NCBI GenBank assembly: GCA_018700525.1
Contig: JABITN010000067.1
Coordinates: 1 to 51,991 of the forward strand
From: Opitutales bacterium
Lineage (GTDB): Bacteria > Verrucomicrobiota > Verrucomicrobiia > Opitutales > Opitutaceae
Length of the DNA stretch: 51,991 bases
Direction: 5' to 3'
In this document: positions 25,706 to 35,355 of the stretch, piece by piece
How positions within the stretch are numbered: position 1 is the first letter of the stretch
How the letters are laid out: each line of letters opens with the position of its first letter
Program-made: the position numbers and the translations under genes
Notes under the pieces: generated by a model
What the model was told of the DNA's origin: nothing
Database searches by the model: none
What the model saw: the letters and a program-made list of their open reading frames with translations, nothing else

Positions 25706-26733
25706 TTTTCTTCGTTTCTTTTCTTAAGTTTTTCGCTTATCCGGACAGCAACTTTATTGTTATCTAATCCAACTTCCCCTCGAAATTTGCATGTGTTCGC
25801 TAATCTTATGCGCGTTTCATTCAATACGGTTCTCGGGAACCGAATTACGTCACCTGGACGTAAATGAGATACCTCTTTTACGCTCATGCTATCAGCGTCC
25901 CACTCGGCTCGAATCGGAATATCAACATCATCGAACGTACCTTGCCAAATTTTCTTAGAACCAACGATTTCCGGATTGATCTCCTTCTCCTTGTTCTCGT
26001 ACATCTTTCTGATAATTGGCTCCAATGTATAGTAAGGAATGCCGATCTTAATCGACTCCGAACAATCGCCAACCCCAGCCTCCATCGTCAATACAAGCAT
26101 AATCGAATCTGCAGGAGCGGTTTCCAAGAAACGTCCATTGCTCTCATGTCCAATAATAGAAGCATCGAGCTCTTGCTCGACTTTCCACTGACGACACCAT
26201 TCATCCAAGACGATGCTTACAACATCATCTACCAAATTCATTTCGATCTCGGTAAGGTAACGCTCGCCTTGAACGGAATGTCCCTTACCTCCAAGCATTC
26301 GATCAACCATCGTCAACGCTAGACGTGGATTGATATCGATCACGCCTACTCCAAAAAGCTGCTCCATCTTAAAGAGAACAACATGAGCGGGATTTGGAAT
26401 CGTTTCGGTAAACTCCGCATAGGTCGACGTCGAGAGACTAGACATTTTTAGCGAATACTCCAACCGAAGAAAAATAGAAAGTCGTGCAGCGAGATACCGA
26501 ATAAACTCCTCATTGCGAATTCGAACGCGGCGCAACTCAACCTCTGTCAGGAAAATCGGGTTTCGAAAATCGTAGGGTTCAATGCGCGTACCCTTTTGCG
26601 TTTTAACCTTATTGCCCTCAGGATCGTAGATAATCTCGTCCGGCTCATCCATTGCCTCGGAAATGAGGGCATCGATATCGGTTTGGTCGAGCAGTTCGCC
26701 TTCACCGGAGACATCTTGGAAATCATCAGCCAT
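25702..26733 (-). CDS. fliM: Flagellar switch protein FliM
   Basis: A C-ring protein, 343 aa. The N-terminal LLDQTDIDALISEA fits the CheY-binding and EIDALL motif, implying chemotactic switching. The middle domain has YDFRNPIFLTEVELRRVRIRN-like residues and the C-terminal SpoA domain LRPGDVIRFPRTV. A Leu/Lys-rich tail follows. It lies 16 bases after fliL. Confidence 0.97.
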   Translation of the reverse strand: MADDFQDVSGEGELLDQTDIDALISEAMDEPDEIIYDPEGNKVKTQKGTRIEPYDFRNPIFLTEVELRRVRIRNEEFIRYLAARLSIFLRLEYSLKMSSLSTSTYAEFTETIPNPAHVVLFKMEQLFGVGVIDINPRLALTMVDRMLGGKGHSVQGERYLTEIEMNLVDDVVSIVLDEWCRQWKVEQELDASIIGHESNGRFLETAPADSIMLVLTMEAGVGDCSESIKIGIPYYTLEPIIRKMYENKEKEINPEIVGSKKIWQGTFDDVDIPIRAEWDADSMSVKEVSHLRPGDVIRFPRTVLNETRIRLANTCKFRGEVGLDNNKVAVRISEKLKKRNEEK

Positions 26734-26749
26734 TAATCCTAAGTATTGA

Positions 26750-27277
26750 TTATTGAACTACCCATTGAGAGAAATAGATCTCATCGACCATAAGGGGTTG
26801 CAAAATTTTATTGAACCCTTGCTTAATCTGGTTGCGAATCGCATTTTTGGTACCAGCTTGTTCATGGTCCGCCAAGGTGAGTCCTCCTAGAATGGTACCC
26901 GCCAAGTCCGTTAAGGCAGCTAAATTATCCCTCACTTCGTGATCGATATCCGGATTCGAACTTTCGATCGTAAACGTCGTAAGATGAAAACGGCTTAAGC
27001 TCACTCCTTTAACATTAACGATCACATCAGGAAAATCGACTCGATAGGTTTCACCCGACTCCGCGTGAATTTTCTTCGGGTCAATCCCTTCATGATGAGT
27101 TGTCGTGCCCCCTTCCGGAACTATTTTCTTCAACTCTGGCAGAAATACGAATTTAAACATCGCATAGGAAACCACCGGCATCAAAGCGATAATAAGCAAT
27201 GCAGGAAGCATTCCTCCACCGCCTCCGCTCTTTCCTGTCTTTGCTGCTACTTCCTGATTTTGAGTTTCTTCTGCCAT
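26750..27277 (-). CDS. fliL: Flagellar basal-body-associated protein FliL
   Basis: A 175-aa stator-associated protein. One membrane helix (about residues 23-45) is followed by a periplasmic domain with DFPDVIVNVKGVSLSRFHLT and a C-terminal IYFSQWVVQ, typical of FliL. It stands between flgE and fliM. Confidence 0.92.
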   Translation of the reverse strand: MAEETQNQEVAAKTGKSGGGGGMLPALLIIALMPVVSYAMFKFVFLPELKKIVPEGGTTTHHEGIDPKKIHAESGETYRVDFPDVIVNVKGVSLSRFHLTTFTIESSNPDIDHEVRDNLAALTDLAGTILGGLTLADHEQAGTKNAIRNQIKQGFNKILQPLMVDEIYFSQWVVQ

Positions 27278-27332
27278 AAAGACGTCCGCTTTCTATTAAT
27301 TCAATTAGTTAACTATTCGCCGATCGTTGAAA

Positions 27333-28799
27333 CTATCGTTTAAGGTTCACTACTTCCTTTAATATGTCATCGGATACAGTGATAATCCTGGAACCTGCCT
27401 GAAAACCACGTTGAGTAGTGATCATTTGAGCAAATTCTTCAGTCAAATCGACATTCGACAATTCCAAAGCTCCTTGCTGGATCCGTCCAAGACCTTCACG
27501 GCCCGCTACTTTCAAACCAGACAACGCATCGCCATTGCTATCCGAACCCTTCAATCCCGCCGCTCCAAATCCACTAAAAAGATTACGACCTTCACGGATT
27601 AGAGCCGATGTATCATTGAAATCAACCAACTTGATTTGGCCTCGATTATAAGAAGAACCATCGGATAGGAAGAAAGTGATCATTCCTTCCGGATCGACCG
27701 AGTAGTTATTCAAATCAGGAGACTCATCGTTTCGTACTCCGCTAATCCGCTGAAGAGCAGCCGACTGTCTTTGGGCGTCCGTTCCTCCCGAGGGAATCAA
27801 CCCTTGAAACGCAGTAACGTTATTTCCCTGAGCTGTCGCATCGCCCAAATGACTGAGGTCTATTTGCGCCATTAAATCGGTAATGGCCGTCCCCGTTAAA
27901 CCGTGCGTTCCAGCATCTGCGGAAAATACCGCATGGAACATATCCTTGGATACAGCATTTTTAATATCCTGATCTGATATCGCATCCGCTTGGGTAGAGC
28001 TTTGGTTACGTTGGGCGATAATCGCGTTTACCGCGTCTTGAGCAAAAGTATGCCAGCCAGGAACCTCATCAATAGTACCGTCAACATTTAGAGTCATCGA
28101 TCCTGCACCAATATTATGATTGCCATCCCAAACCATCTTTTCATTACTGTCAGTTGAGATCAGATGGTTCGTATAGTAGATCGAATTACGAGCCACGCCA
28201 TTTGGTTTATAAGGACCTACCACTTCTTCCGCTTGGTTCTTTTCGAAAGAAAGAGAAATATCTCCAACTTTGGTAGGGGCGATTGTCCCTGAAATCGAAT
28301 CGTTGTTCTTATCGAAACTCCAGTTCCCATTCGCATCGACACTTGCATTGAATCCGATGGCGCCATCGCTCGTACCTTGAACTCGGAAACCTTCAGACGT
28401 CACAAGATTGCCCGTGTCGTCGATCCTAAAATCGCCACCACGAGTAGCGAATTTCGTGCCCTGGTTACGAGCATCGCTCACAAGAAAAAAACCTTCGCCG
28501 GAAATCGCCAAGTCCGTCTTCTGATTCGTAGTAGTTAGACCGCCTTGGTGAAAGAGACCTTGAACTGAAGACACTTGAACACCTAAACCAACTTGAGAAG
28601 CGGTAACATTCGAACCTTGTCCATCTTGCGGGGAAGGTGCAGAGTGCGTTAAAACTTGATTGAAACTCTCCGCGTATTTAATACGAGATCCCTTGAAAGA
28701 AACCGTATTTGTATTTGCTATATTATTACCGATTACTTCCATGCCTCGCGTAAAACTCCGTAAGGCGCTAATTCCACTGCTTAATGCTCCAAATGCCAT
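27333..28799 (-). CDS. flgE: Flagellar hook protein FlgE
   Basis: The hook subunit, 488 aa. The N-terminal ALSSGISALRSFTRGMEVIG and NNIANTNTVSFKGSRIKY, the DLAISGEGFFLVSD strand and the C-terminal EFAQMITTQRGFQAGSRII helix are family hallmarks. The central domain is Asn/Asp-rich. It lies 44 bases after flgD. Confidence 0.97.
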   Translation of the reverse strand: MAFGALSSGISALRSFTRGMEVIGNNIANTNTVSFKGSRIKYAESFNQVLTHSAPSPQDGQGSNVTASQVGLGVQVSSVQGLFHQGGLTTTNQKTDLAISGEGFFLVSDARNQGTKFATRGGDFRIDDTGNLVTSEGFRVQGTSDGAIGFNASVDANGNWSFDKNNDSISGTIAPTKVGDISLSFEKNQAEEVVGPYKPNGVARNSIYYTNHLISTDSNEKMVWDGNHNIGAGSMTLNVDGTIDEVPGWHTFAQDAVNAIIAQRNQSSTQADAISDQDIKNAVSKDMFHAVFSADAGTHGLTGTAITDLMAQIDLSHLGDATAQGNNVTAFQGLIPSGGTDAQRQSAALQRISGVRNDESPDLNNYSVDPEGMITFFLSDGSSYNRGQIKLVDFNDTSALIREGRNLFSGFGAAGLKGSDSNGDALSGLKVAGREGLGRIQQGALELSNVDLTEEFAQMITTQRGFQAGSRIITVSDDILKEVVNLKR

Positions 28800-28843
28800 A
28801 ATATTTCGTTTTTAAAATTCTCAGTTTATAATTCGATTACCGC

Positions 28844-29287
28844 CTAACCTTCGGGCAGCTCCACTTTAAATACCGTATCGATATTGTACCCTTTGCCGTC
28901 TACAAAAATGCGTGTGTCGCCCCGATCATCCTCGATGCCTGTTGCCAGACCAGAAATCTCTCCTTCTTCCGATTGCAGTGTCACGTGCTTTCCGATGTAG
29001 CCCTGGGCCGCTTGGAATTGCTGAATACTAGTGAATTCTTCGAAATTCGTACTCAGCTTTGACATCATTTCCAACTCGCTAAAATTGGCCATCTGGGCAA
29101 TGAACGCTGTGTCGTCCATCGGCTTCAAAGGATCCTGACTCGCAAGCTGCGTAGTCAACAGTTTGAAGAACTCCGCTTGACCTAAAGCCTTCTGCGTAGA
29201 ACGTTCGGCTCCAGTGCTTGTAGGATTTGCAAACACCCCATCAAGGGCCTGCGATGAATTTGGTAATGCTGTTGCTATATCGGACAT
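28844..29287 (-). CDS. flgD: Hook-capping protein FlgD
   Basis: A hook-assembly scaffold, 147 aa. The N-terminal conserved block ALGQAEFFKLLTTQLASQDP and FIAQMANFSELEMMSKLSTN are intact. The C-terminus is short and lacks the usual Ig/FLG domains, as in many minimal FlgDs. It lies 3 bases after fliK. Confidence 0.95.
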   Translation of the reverse strand: MSDIATALPNSSQALDGVFANPTSTGAERSTQKALGQAEFFKLLTTQLASQDPLKPMDDTAFIAQMANFSELEMMSKLSTNFEEFTSIQQFQAAQGYIGKHVTLQSEEGEISGLATGIEDDRGDTRIFVDGKGYNIDTVFKVELPEG

Positions 29288-29290
29288 GGC

Positions 29291-31375
29291 TTATGCGTAC
29301 GTTTTCAATTCTTGTTCTCCCGCCCCTTCAGACTCGTCAGCGTGGGAAACTGATTCGGATTGAGAAGCACCGACGTTCGATCCAACTACTGCTGTTTCGC
29401 TGCGACGGTTACCTCGTGAACCGGATTTTCCGGAAAATTCGTTCTGCGACTGGCTTTCACGCTGAAAAAAATTACCAGAACCCTCTTCCCGAGCTAATTC
29501 GCCTTCGCTATTCGTAAACTGGGGAGCGGTAAGCTTCACACCCTTGGCATTCCAGTCGGCGGCTAACTCTGACCAGTTGGATTTGATCATTCCCTCAAGG
29601 CCCGGAAGATCCGTTTGCATCATCGTCTTGATCTGTCCGCCTTCCATGGATATTTTTAGTGCCATCGAACCACCTTGATCGAAATTGATTCGAACATTAA
29701 TCGTTTCACCTTTTGTATTCACTAATCGATCAACGCTCTTCGACAATGCAGTGTAGACTTCCTTAACTTCTTCAGCGCTTTTGCTAGAATAGCTGATTGA
29801 TTCAGTCTTCACCGCAAATTGCGACTTACTAGAAGACGCGCTAATCGAGCTGTTCATCTGAAAACCTTGAAGTTCGCCTTTCGGAGAAACCGTATTCGTT
29901 TTCGGAGCGACTTCGCGCACCGCGCTAATATCGAAATCCTGCTTCCCGGAATTTCCGAAAGAGTTTCCTTGAGACTGAGCTTCCATGCCCGCCTTGGGAC
30001 TAGGTTCTCCACCAGAAGGAGCTGAGAGGCTGCTAGCAACCATCCTTAAATTCGTTGGACGCGGGGCCCCACTTACCTGCGACCGCGGATTGCCGGGGCG
30101 TATTTCACGAATCATTTCATGAAGAGAATGCGTACCGACTTTCTTGGTCGCTGAAATCTCAGAGGCTCCATTGTCTCCATTCGCAGACATTTTAGACTGA
30201 CCTGCAGGCTCAGTTACTTCCGCTCGATCCAATTTCGCGTTTGAATTCGCTTCTGCGGCCTTTCCCTGTCGTAGTACATCCAGTGAAACGCTTTTATCAA
30301 AAGCCTTCAACAAATTGTGTTTCACTTTTTCAGAATCAAAAGTCAACTCGCCACCATTTTTGCCAAAAGTCGTTCTAGCTTCGGAATCAATTGCTTCAGC
30401 CTTATCTTTGACCGCTTGTTCCCCTAAACCCTTGCGCTGTACCGATTGAGCTGTTTGAGAAATTACTTCTCCCGAAACTCTCGAATCCTTACCAATCCCA
30501 GATTTTTTTTCCCAAAAAGCGTTTGCTCGGACCGATTTTGCGGCACCGGTTGCCGCTGACCCATGTTGCGCTTCCTTCGAAGAGCTTTGGTCACCCTCAA
30601 CCGAAGTCAATGAACTAGGTTCATCAGTCAGGGGGGTTAAATTGGCGGTTAAAGAAGGCATGTTCGGATCTATTGCGGTTTGTTTAGCATGGTTGATGCC
30701 AACTGATTCCAAACCTAACGTAACATCCTCTCTATTAGAGTTTAATAAATTACAACTTCTAGCATTCATCGCTATTTGACCTACAAACGGAAACGGGCGT
30801 ACTGACTGCTCGGCAACTTTTGCCTTGTTACCTTCGATCTCATCTTCTTCAGATAATTCGTCCTGATGGTCCTCAGGATCCACAGCGCTTGCTAGAGATT
30901 CAACGGTCGCTTCGTCTGAATTACGTCTTCGACCCTCGGAACGATCACCTAAGGCTACTTCCCGACTTGTCTCCTCGCTAGACGAAGCATCAAAACTTCT
31001 GCCAACCGATCCAATTGCGAGCATACCCCCAATCCCATCGAGCCTGACCGTCTGCAACAAACGCCCTCCAAGACTAGAGCCCGAGAAACTCGATGCCAGT
31101 CGTGAATGCCCGCTGGGACGGTTTTCCGAGTAGGCCTCTTCCCCACTCGGATCGTCGCCATTATCAAGGCCGCTCGCTTCCGAGTCGTCATTCGACGATC
31201 TCTCCATTCCAAAAAATTTCTGAGCACCGAAAACGGCTTTATCCCAAAAACTACCAAATTGTCCTTCCTTGCTACCGGTAGCGCTTCCTTGCGTTCCTCC
31301 TCCCGTGCTATGCAGGGAGCCATTGTCATTATCGCGTATCACCAGGCGAGATACGCTAGTGGTTTCTATAGACAT
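29291..31375 (-). CDS. fliK: Flagellar hook-length control protein FliK
   Basis: A 694-aa ruler protein, long for the family. About 550 residues are disordered, rich in Ser, Glu, Asp and Gly. The C-terminal FliK domain (about residues 560-640) shows ETINVRINFDQGGSMALKIS, MMQTDLPGLEGMI and NWSELAADWNAKGV. The location between motE and flgD fits. Its ATG follows a 35-base spacer of almost pure A+T with no ribosome site. Confidence 0.85.
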   Translation of the reverse strand: MSIETTSVSRLVIRDNDNGSLHSTGGGTQGSATGSKEGQFGSFWDKAVFGAQKFFGMERSSNDDSEASGLDNGDDPSGEEAYSENRPSGHSRLASSFSGSSLGGRLLQTVRLDGIGGMLAIGSVGRSFDASSSEETSREVALGDRSEGRRRNSDEATVESLASAVDPEDHQDELSEEDEIEGNKAKVAEQSVRPFPFVGQIAMNARSCNLLNSNREDVTLGLESVGINHAKQTAIDPNMPSLTANLTPLTDEPSSLTSVEGDQSSSKEAQHGSAATGAAKSVRANAFWEKKSGIGKDSRVSGEVISQTAQSVQRKGLGEQAVKDKAEAIDSEARTTFGKNGGELTFDSEKVKHNLLKAFDKSVSLDVLRQGKAAEANSNAKLDRAEVTEPAGQSKMSANGDNGASEISATKKVGTHSLHEMIREIRPGNPRSQVSGAPRPTNLRMVASSLSAPSGGEPSPKAGMEAQSQGNSFGNSGKQDFDISAVREVAPKTNTVSPKGELQGFQMNSSISASSSKSQFAVKTESISYSSKSAEEVKEVYTALSKSVDRLVNTKGETINVRINFDQGGSMALKISMEGGQIKTMMQTDLPGLEGMIKSNWSELAADWNAKGVKLTAPQFTNSEGELAREEGSGNFFQRESQSQNEFSGKSGSRGNRRSETAVVGSNVGASQSESVSHADESEGAGEQELKTYA

Positions 31376-31410
31376 ATTTATATCATTATATATATATTTA
31401 AATATATTTA
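31376..31410 (-). promoter_or_regulatory. 35-base A+T-only spacer before fliK
   Basis: 34 of the 35 bases are A or T, with a 16-base perfect palindrome (31392-31407) centred on TTTAAA and a TATAAT-like hexamer close to the ATG. It may act as an unstructured translation leader or an internal promoter. No Shine-Dalgarno site is present. Confidence 0.35.
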
Positions 31411-32007
31411 TTATTCTTCGGTAAAAAGCCTGAGGAGGTTCGAGAGTTTGGCTGCACGTTTCACGAGACCTTCATTACCTCCGTTTCGAGTAGCCATTTC
31501 ACCTAAGATTTCTCCTACGGTCTTCGTATCCATGGAGTGCATAATTTTCGCTACAGTCGAATCGTCCATTTCACTGAATATGCTAATGGCTGCTTCCGCA
31601 TCTAATTTATTATAAGTCGTAGCGAGAGTCTTTAGGTTTTTCTTTTCCCATTCCTCAACCTTCATTATCTCGCTCATCAATGAGTCACGCATTCGCTCGA
31701 CTTCGGATTTGATTGCTTCAATCTCCGCCCGATCCGAGTTCAATCTTGCTTCATGACTAGCCAACCCAGCCTCCTTCGCGTCAACTGCGGCCAAACGATT
31801 TTCAAGTTCCGTCTTCAATCGCCCAAGATCTTCGCTCGAGAAACTCCAATGAATTGACTCAGGATCTTCGCGCTTAACGACAAGCAAATCCCTTGGAGCG
31901 GGAGATAATTGAGCCCAATACACATAGAAGGCTCCTGCTTGAGTCCCTAGCAGAATCACTAGAGCCAATGTCGCCAAGAACCACGGTTTCGTTAGTAGAT
32001 TACTCAT
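31411..32007 (-). CDS. MotE family protein (periplasmic, MgtE-N-like)
   Basis: A 198-aa protein with an N-terminal membrane helix (about residues 9-30), a long coiled coil (about 58-125) and a C-terminal MgtE-N-type domain (KLDAEAAISIFSEMDDSTVAKIMHSM, KTVGEILGEM). This is the architecture of MotE, a periplasmic chaperone of stator proteins encoded beside fliJ. It overlaps fliJ by 4 bases. Confidence 0.8.
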   Translation of the reverse strand: MSNLLTKPWFLATLALVILLGTQAGAFYVYWAQLSPAPRDLLVVKREDPESIHWSFSSEDLGRLKTELENRLAAVDAKEAGLASHEARLNSDRAEIEAIKSEVERMRDSLMSEIMKVEEWEKKNLKTLATTYNKLDAEAAISIFSEMDDSTVAKIMHSMDTKTVGEILGEMATRNGGNEGLVKRAAKLSNLLRLFTEE

Positions 32008-32453
32008 GAGACACCCCTTCTTTTTCTTCGAGCATTATAGATATCTTCGATTTCAAGACCTTCACGTAAAATGCTCTCCACTTTGTACGCCTCTAAGCGC
32101 CGCTCTTTCAAATTTTCTACAACTTTCTTATTCCGAACGGCTTGCGTTACTTTCGCCAATGCCTCTTCTCGCTTTAGATTCGCCGTTTTCAACGAAGCCT
32201 TCGTCTCAAGTTTCAGAAGACGCAGCGCATCCACGCTCCCCATCAGAGCCAATCGATCATTCCGATTAAAAACCTCGACATGCACAGCATTCCATTTCTC
32301 GCATACTCCGGCTGACTCGTTTTCCATATTTCGGATACGCTCTTCGAGAAGCGTCACTTCGCTGGAAATCTCATTGAATTCGAGGCGAGAGACTTGCTCC
32401 TCCCATTCCCGTAATCCAAGCACCGACTCAAGACTGAATACAAACTGCTTCAT
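32004..32453 (-). CDS. fliJ: Flagellar export chaperone FliJ
   Basis: A 149-aa protein that is almost entirely a coiled coil, beginning FVFSLESVLGLREWEEQ, the usual FliJ N-terminus. It acts as the stalk of the FliI ATPase. It overlaps fliI and motE by 4 bases each. Assignment rests on shape plus position. Confidence 0.85.
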   Translation of the reverse strand: MKQFVFSLESVLGLREWEEQVSRLEFNEISSEVTLLEERIRNMENESAGVCEKWNAVHVEVFNRNDRLALMGSVDALRLLKLETKASLKTANLKREEALAKVTQAVRNKKVVENLKERRLEAYKVESILREGLEIEDIYNARRKRRGVS

Positions 32454-33775
32454 CTAAGCGCCTCCGCAAGCTGACCATAGGCATCCGTTCGGGAGATCTT
32501 TTCCGTAAACTTCTGTCTCAAAGTATCCATAACCTTTTCATTCACTCTAACAGCCCTATCTATCCGAGCGTTCGTACCTTGAGTATAGGCTCCTAGATTA
32601 ATAATGTCCTCGTTCTTCCGATACATAGATAAGCAATCTCGAGCGGCACTAACCACTTCGATCTCTTCAGTCGTCGAAACATCATTAACAAGTCGACTGA
32701 TACTCTCGAGCACGTCAATTGCAGGAAAGTGATTCGCCGTAGCCAAACGTCTGGAGAGCACAATATGGCCATCCAAGATACCTCTCACCGTATCTGATAT
32801 CGGTTCATTTAAATCGTCGCCTTCAACCAAAACCGTATAAAACGCTGTAATTGATCCTTTTTCAGAATTCCCAGAACGCTCTAGTAATTTCGGAAGTTTA
32901 GAGAAAACAGACGGAGTGTAGCCCCGACTCGCAGGAGGCTCTCCAATCGCTAAACCTACTTCACGTTGAGCCATAGCATAGCGCGTAACCGAATCCATAA
33001 GAAAGAGTACTTTCTTCCCAGATTCTCGAAAATTTTCGGCAATCGATGTTGCCAAGCTAGCAGCACGCAACCGCATAGGCGCTGCTTGATCCGAAGTCGC
33101 GACTACGATAACGCTTTTCTTCATTCCCTCAGGACCCAAGTCTTTTTCTATAAACTCCCGTAACTCGCGACCACGTTCCCCAACTAGAGCAATCACATTA
33201 ACGTCAGAATCTCCACCCCTGGCAAGCATGCCCATCAAAGTCGATTTACCAACGCCACTTCCTGCGAAAACCCCTAAACGCTGGCCTACCCCTACCGGAC
33301 TAAACAAGTCTATAGCCTTCACTCCTGTTTCAAACGTATCGGTTATTCGCTTACGTAAAAGTGCATTGGGAACTTCCCGGCTTTGCACCTTTTCTTCGCG
33401 ATAATGGATCAGACCCAAGGCATCGATTGGCTTTCCCAAACCATCCAACACACGACCAAGTACTTCCAGACCTACAGGAACTCGATTCAATCCAGAACTC
33501 ATAAGAACATGGCAACCAGGATGAACGCCTTCCATATCCTCCAAAGGCATTAACAAAATGCGATTATCGCGAAACCCCACGACTTCCGCATGAAACCTTA
33601 AGTCCGATGAAGGCGATACAATGTCGCAAATATCCCCCAAACTCGCCTGAGGACCTTCCGACTCGACAACCAAACCTGTAACCTGAACAACCTTACCCCA
33701 ACGTTCAACCGTATCCGAAGAGCCGATATGAGCGCCGATATCTGCAGCCCAGTCTGGAAGTAATCGATTATTCAT
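32450..33775 (-). CDS. fliI: Flagellum-specific ATPase FliI
   Basis: The export ATPase, 441 aa. The Walker A loop is GSGVGKSTLMG, Walker B is KVLFLMDSVTRYAMAQREV, and the family's GEPPASRGYTPSVF and YTVLVEGDDLNEPI segments are intact. It overlaps fliH and fliJ by 4 bases. No anomalies seen. Confidence 0.98.
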   Translation of the reverse strand: MNNRLLPDWAADIGAHIGSSDTVERWGKVVQVTGLVVESEGPQASLGDICDIVSPSSDLRFHAEVVGFRDNRILLMPLEDMEGVHPGCHVLMSSGLNRVPVGLEVLGRVLDGLGKPIDALGLIHYREEKVQSREVPNALLRKRITDTFETGVKAIDLFSPVGVGQRLGVFAGSGVGKSTLMGMLARGGDSDVNVIALVGERGRELREFIEKDLGPEGMKKSVIVVATSDQAAPMRLRAASLATSIAENFRESGKKVLFLMDSVTRYAMAQREVGLAIGEPPASRGYTPSVFSKLPKLLERSGNSEKGSITAFYTVLVEGDDLNEPISDTVRGILDGHIVLSRRLATANHFPAIDVLESISRLVNDVSTTEEIEVVSAARDCLSMYRKNEDIINLGAYTQGTNARIDRAVRVNEKVMDTLRQKFTEKISRTDAYGQLAEALR

Positions 33776-34365
33776 CTTGGGGCCAACCCATCCTTAAGGC
33801 GATTCATTTTTGTCGACAGCAATCCGTCTACTTTTCCAAACCGGCTGCTCAATATACAATCTCCACGATTCAGCGATTCATCGCTCGAAAACTCTAAACG
33901 CGGATGTTTCGATTTCAACTCGGCCTCGAATTCCACGAGAAAATCTAAATCTTTTGGATTTAGCCGAATTTCCATTCGCTCTTCGTCCAACCCAGATTCT
34001 TCGATAACCGAGTTTACGATCGAGAGAATGATTTCCGAACCGATATCCAAGCCTCCAATCGTACGAACGACACATTCGTGAGTCAACGTGACGAGAGCGT
34101 CTCTCGCTTCCTTCAATATCGAGCTGAACCTTTCCTCTAACGCAGAAAATGTACCTTCACGTAGATCATTTACTTCCGACCTAAAATCTAATATCTGTTG
34201 ATTGTACTGAGAACTGGCCTCATCATATCCCTTACGATATGATTCCTCGACAACTGATTGATGGGCAGGTGCACCGACGCGTTCCGCCCCATCGTAACCG
34301 ATAGAGAGTCCGACGATAGACTCATCAAGCCGCAATACTTCTTTAGACTGTCTGGCTGCCACCAT
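33772..34365 (-). CDS. fliH: Flagellar assembly protein FliH
   Basis: A 197-aa regulator of the FliI ATPase. The central region (about 45-110) is helical and the C-terminal domain has ECVVRTIGG and a LNPKDLDFL segment, consistent with the FliH/HrpE family. It overlaps fliG by 23 bases and fliI by 4. The ATG overlapping fliG is kept because no later Met offers a better start. Confidence 0.85.
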   Translation of the reverse strand: MVAARQSKEVLRLDESIVGLSIGYDGAERVGAPAHQSVVEESYRKGYDEASSQYNQQILDFRSEVNDLREGTFSALEERFSSILKEARDALVTLTHECVVRTIGGLDIGSEIILSIVNSVIEESGLDEERMEIRLNPKDLDFLVEFEAELKSKHPRLEFSSDESLNRGDCILSSRFGKVDGLLSTKMNRLKDGLAPR

Positions 34366-35350
34366 CTAAGCTGATCTCCTCTTGTTCTTCGAGTCTTCGT
34401 ACTACCTGGATAACTCGCTCTTGCGCTGCTTCGACAATCGTCAACTTGACTGGCCCCATCATTTCCAATTCTTCTAACAACGTCTCAGCCGCGCGTTTCG
34501 AAACCGCCTGCATCACAAAATCGCGCAACGTTTCCGAAGCTAACTTGAGAGCCAAAGTAAGATCGCCCGAATCTACTTCTCGCATGATCCGCTGTAGATC
34601 TGGAAGTTCGAGACGGATAAGGTCGCCGAAGCTGAACATCTTCTTTCGAATTTCCGATCCTAAAGCTGAATTGCGTTCTTCGATATTAGCAAGAATCGAC
34701 TTACTGTCATCCTTCTCCAAAGTGTTGAGCAGATCAGCGACCATACTAACACCGCCACTGCGATTCATCGTAACCTTACCGCCTATATCTAAATTTTTAC
34801 TCAAAGAACCAGCGACCTTATTTATGATTTCAAGCGAAGTCGGCTCGAGCATACCTAAACGCTCAATCACTTCCTCGCGAAGTTCTTGACTGAACATACC
34901 CAAAATCAAGCCGGCTTTGTCATTCTCCAAATAGGAAAGCACAAAGGCTATCGTCTGCGACTGCTCCGTCTTAATCATATTGAAGATCTGCTGAGGTTCC
35001 ATCTGCTCGATTTCCTTAATGACTTCAGCTGAATTGCTGCTCGGCGCGATACGCTCCAAAATACTAGTGGCTTTGAAATCTCCTTTAGCTATTTCCAATG
35101 CTTTCCGAGTATAACGCGACCCGCCAAGCAAAGAACTGTAGCTCGAAAGGACAACCCCTGAAAATTCTTCAATAGCCTGCTTCTGATCGTCCTCTTCGAT
35201 CGCCATTATTCCGGTCATCTCCCGGCAAATTAATTCGATCTCATCATCTTCGAATTCCTTCAAAAGATGTGCCGCAGCTTCAGGACCGATAACGATCAAG
35301 AATGTCGCCAATTTCTGAGTACGTGAAAGGGTATTGTAGACTCCAGCCAT
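34343..35350 (-). CDS. fliG: Flagellar motor switch protein FliG
   Basis: A rotor protein, 335 aa. All three domains are seen: N-terminal (KLATFLIVIGPEAAAHLLKE), middle, and the torque domain LTLALKLASETLRDFVMQAV followed by SKRAAETLLEELEMMGPVKL. The EHPQ motif of the middle domain, which contacts FliM, is EQSQ here (129-132). It lies 5 bases after fliF. Confidence 0.96.
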   Translation of the reverse strand: MAGVYNTLSRTQKLATFLIVIGPEAAAHLLKEFEDDEIELICREMTGIMAIEEDDQKQAIEEFSGVVLSSYSSLLGGSRYTRKALEIAKGDFKATSILERIAPSSNSAEVIKEIEQMEPQQIFNMIKTEQSQTIAFVLSYLENDKAGLILGMFSQELREEVIERLGMLEPTSLEIINKVAGSLSKNLDIGGKVTMNRSGGVSMVADLLNTLEKDDSKSILANIEERNSALGSEIRKKMFSFGDLIRLELPDLQRIMREVDSGDLTLALKLASETLRDFVMQAVSKRAAETLLEELEMMGPVKLTIVEAAQERVIQVVRRLEEQEEISLDGGSQTV

Positions 35351-35355
35351 AACGC

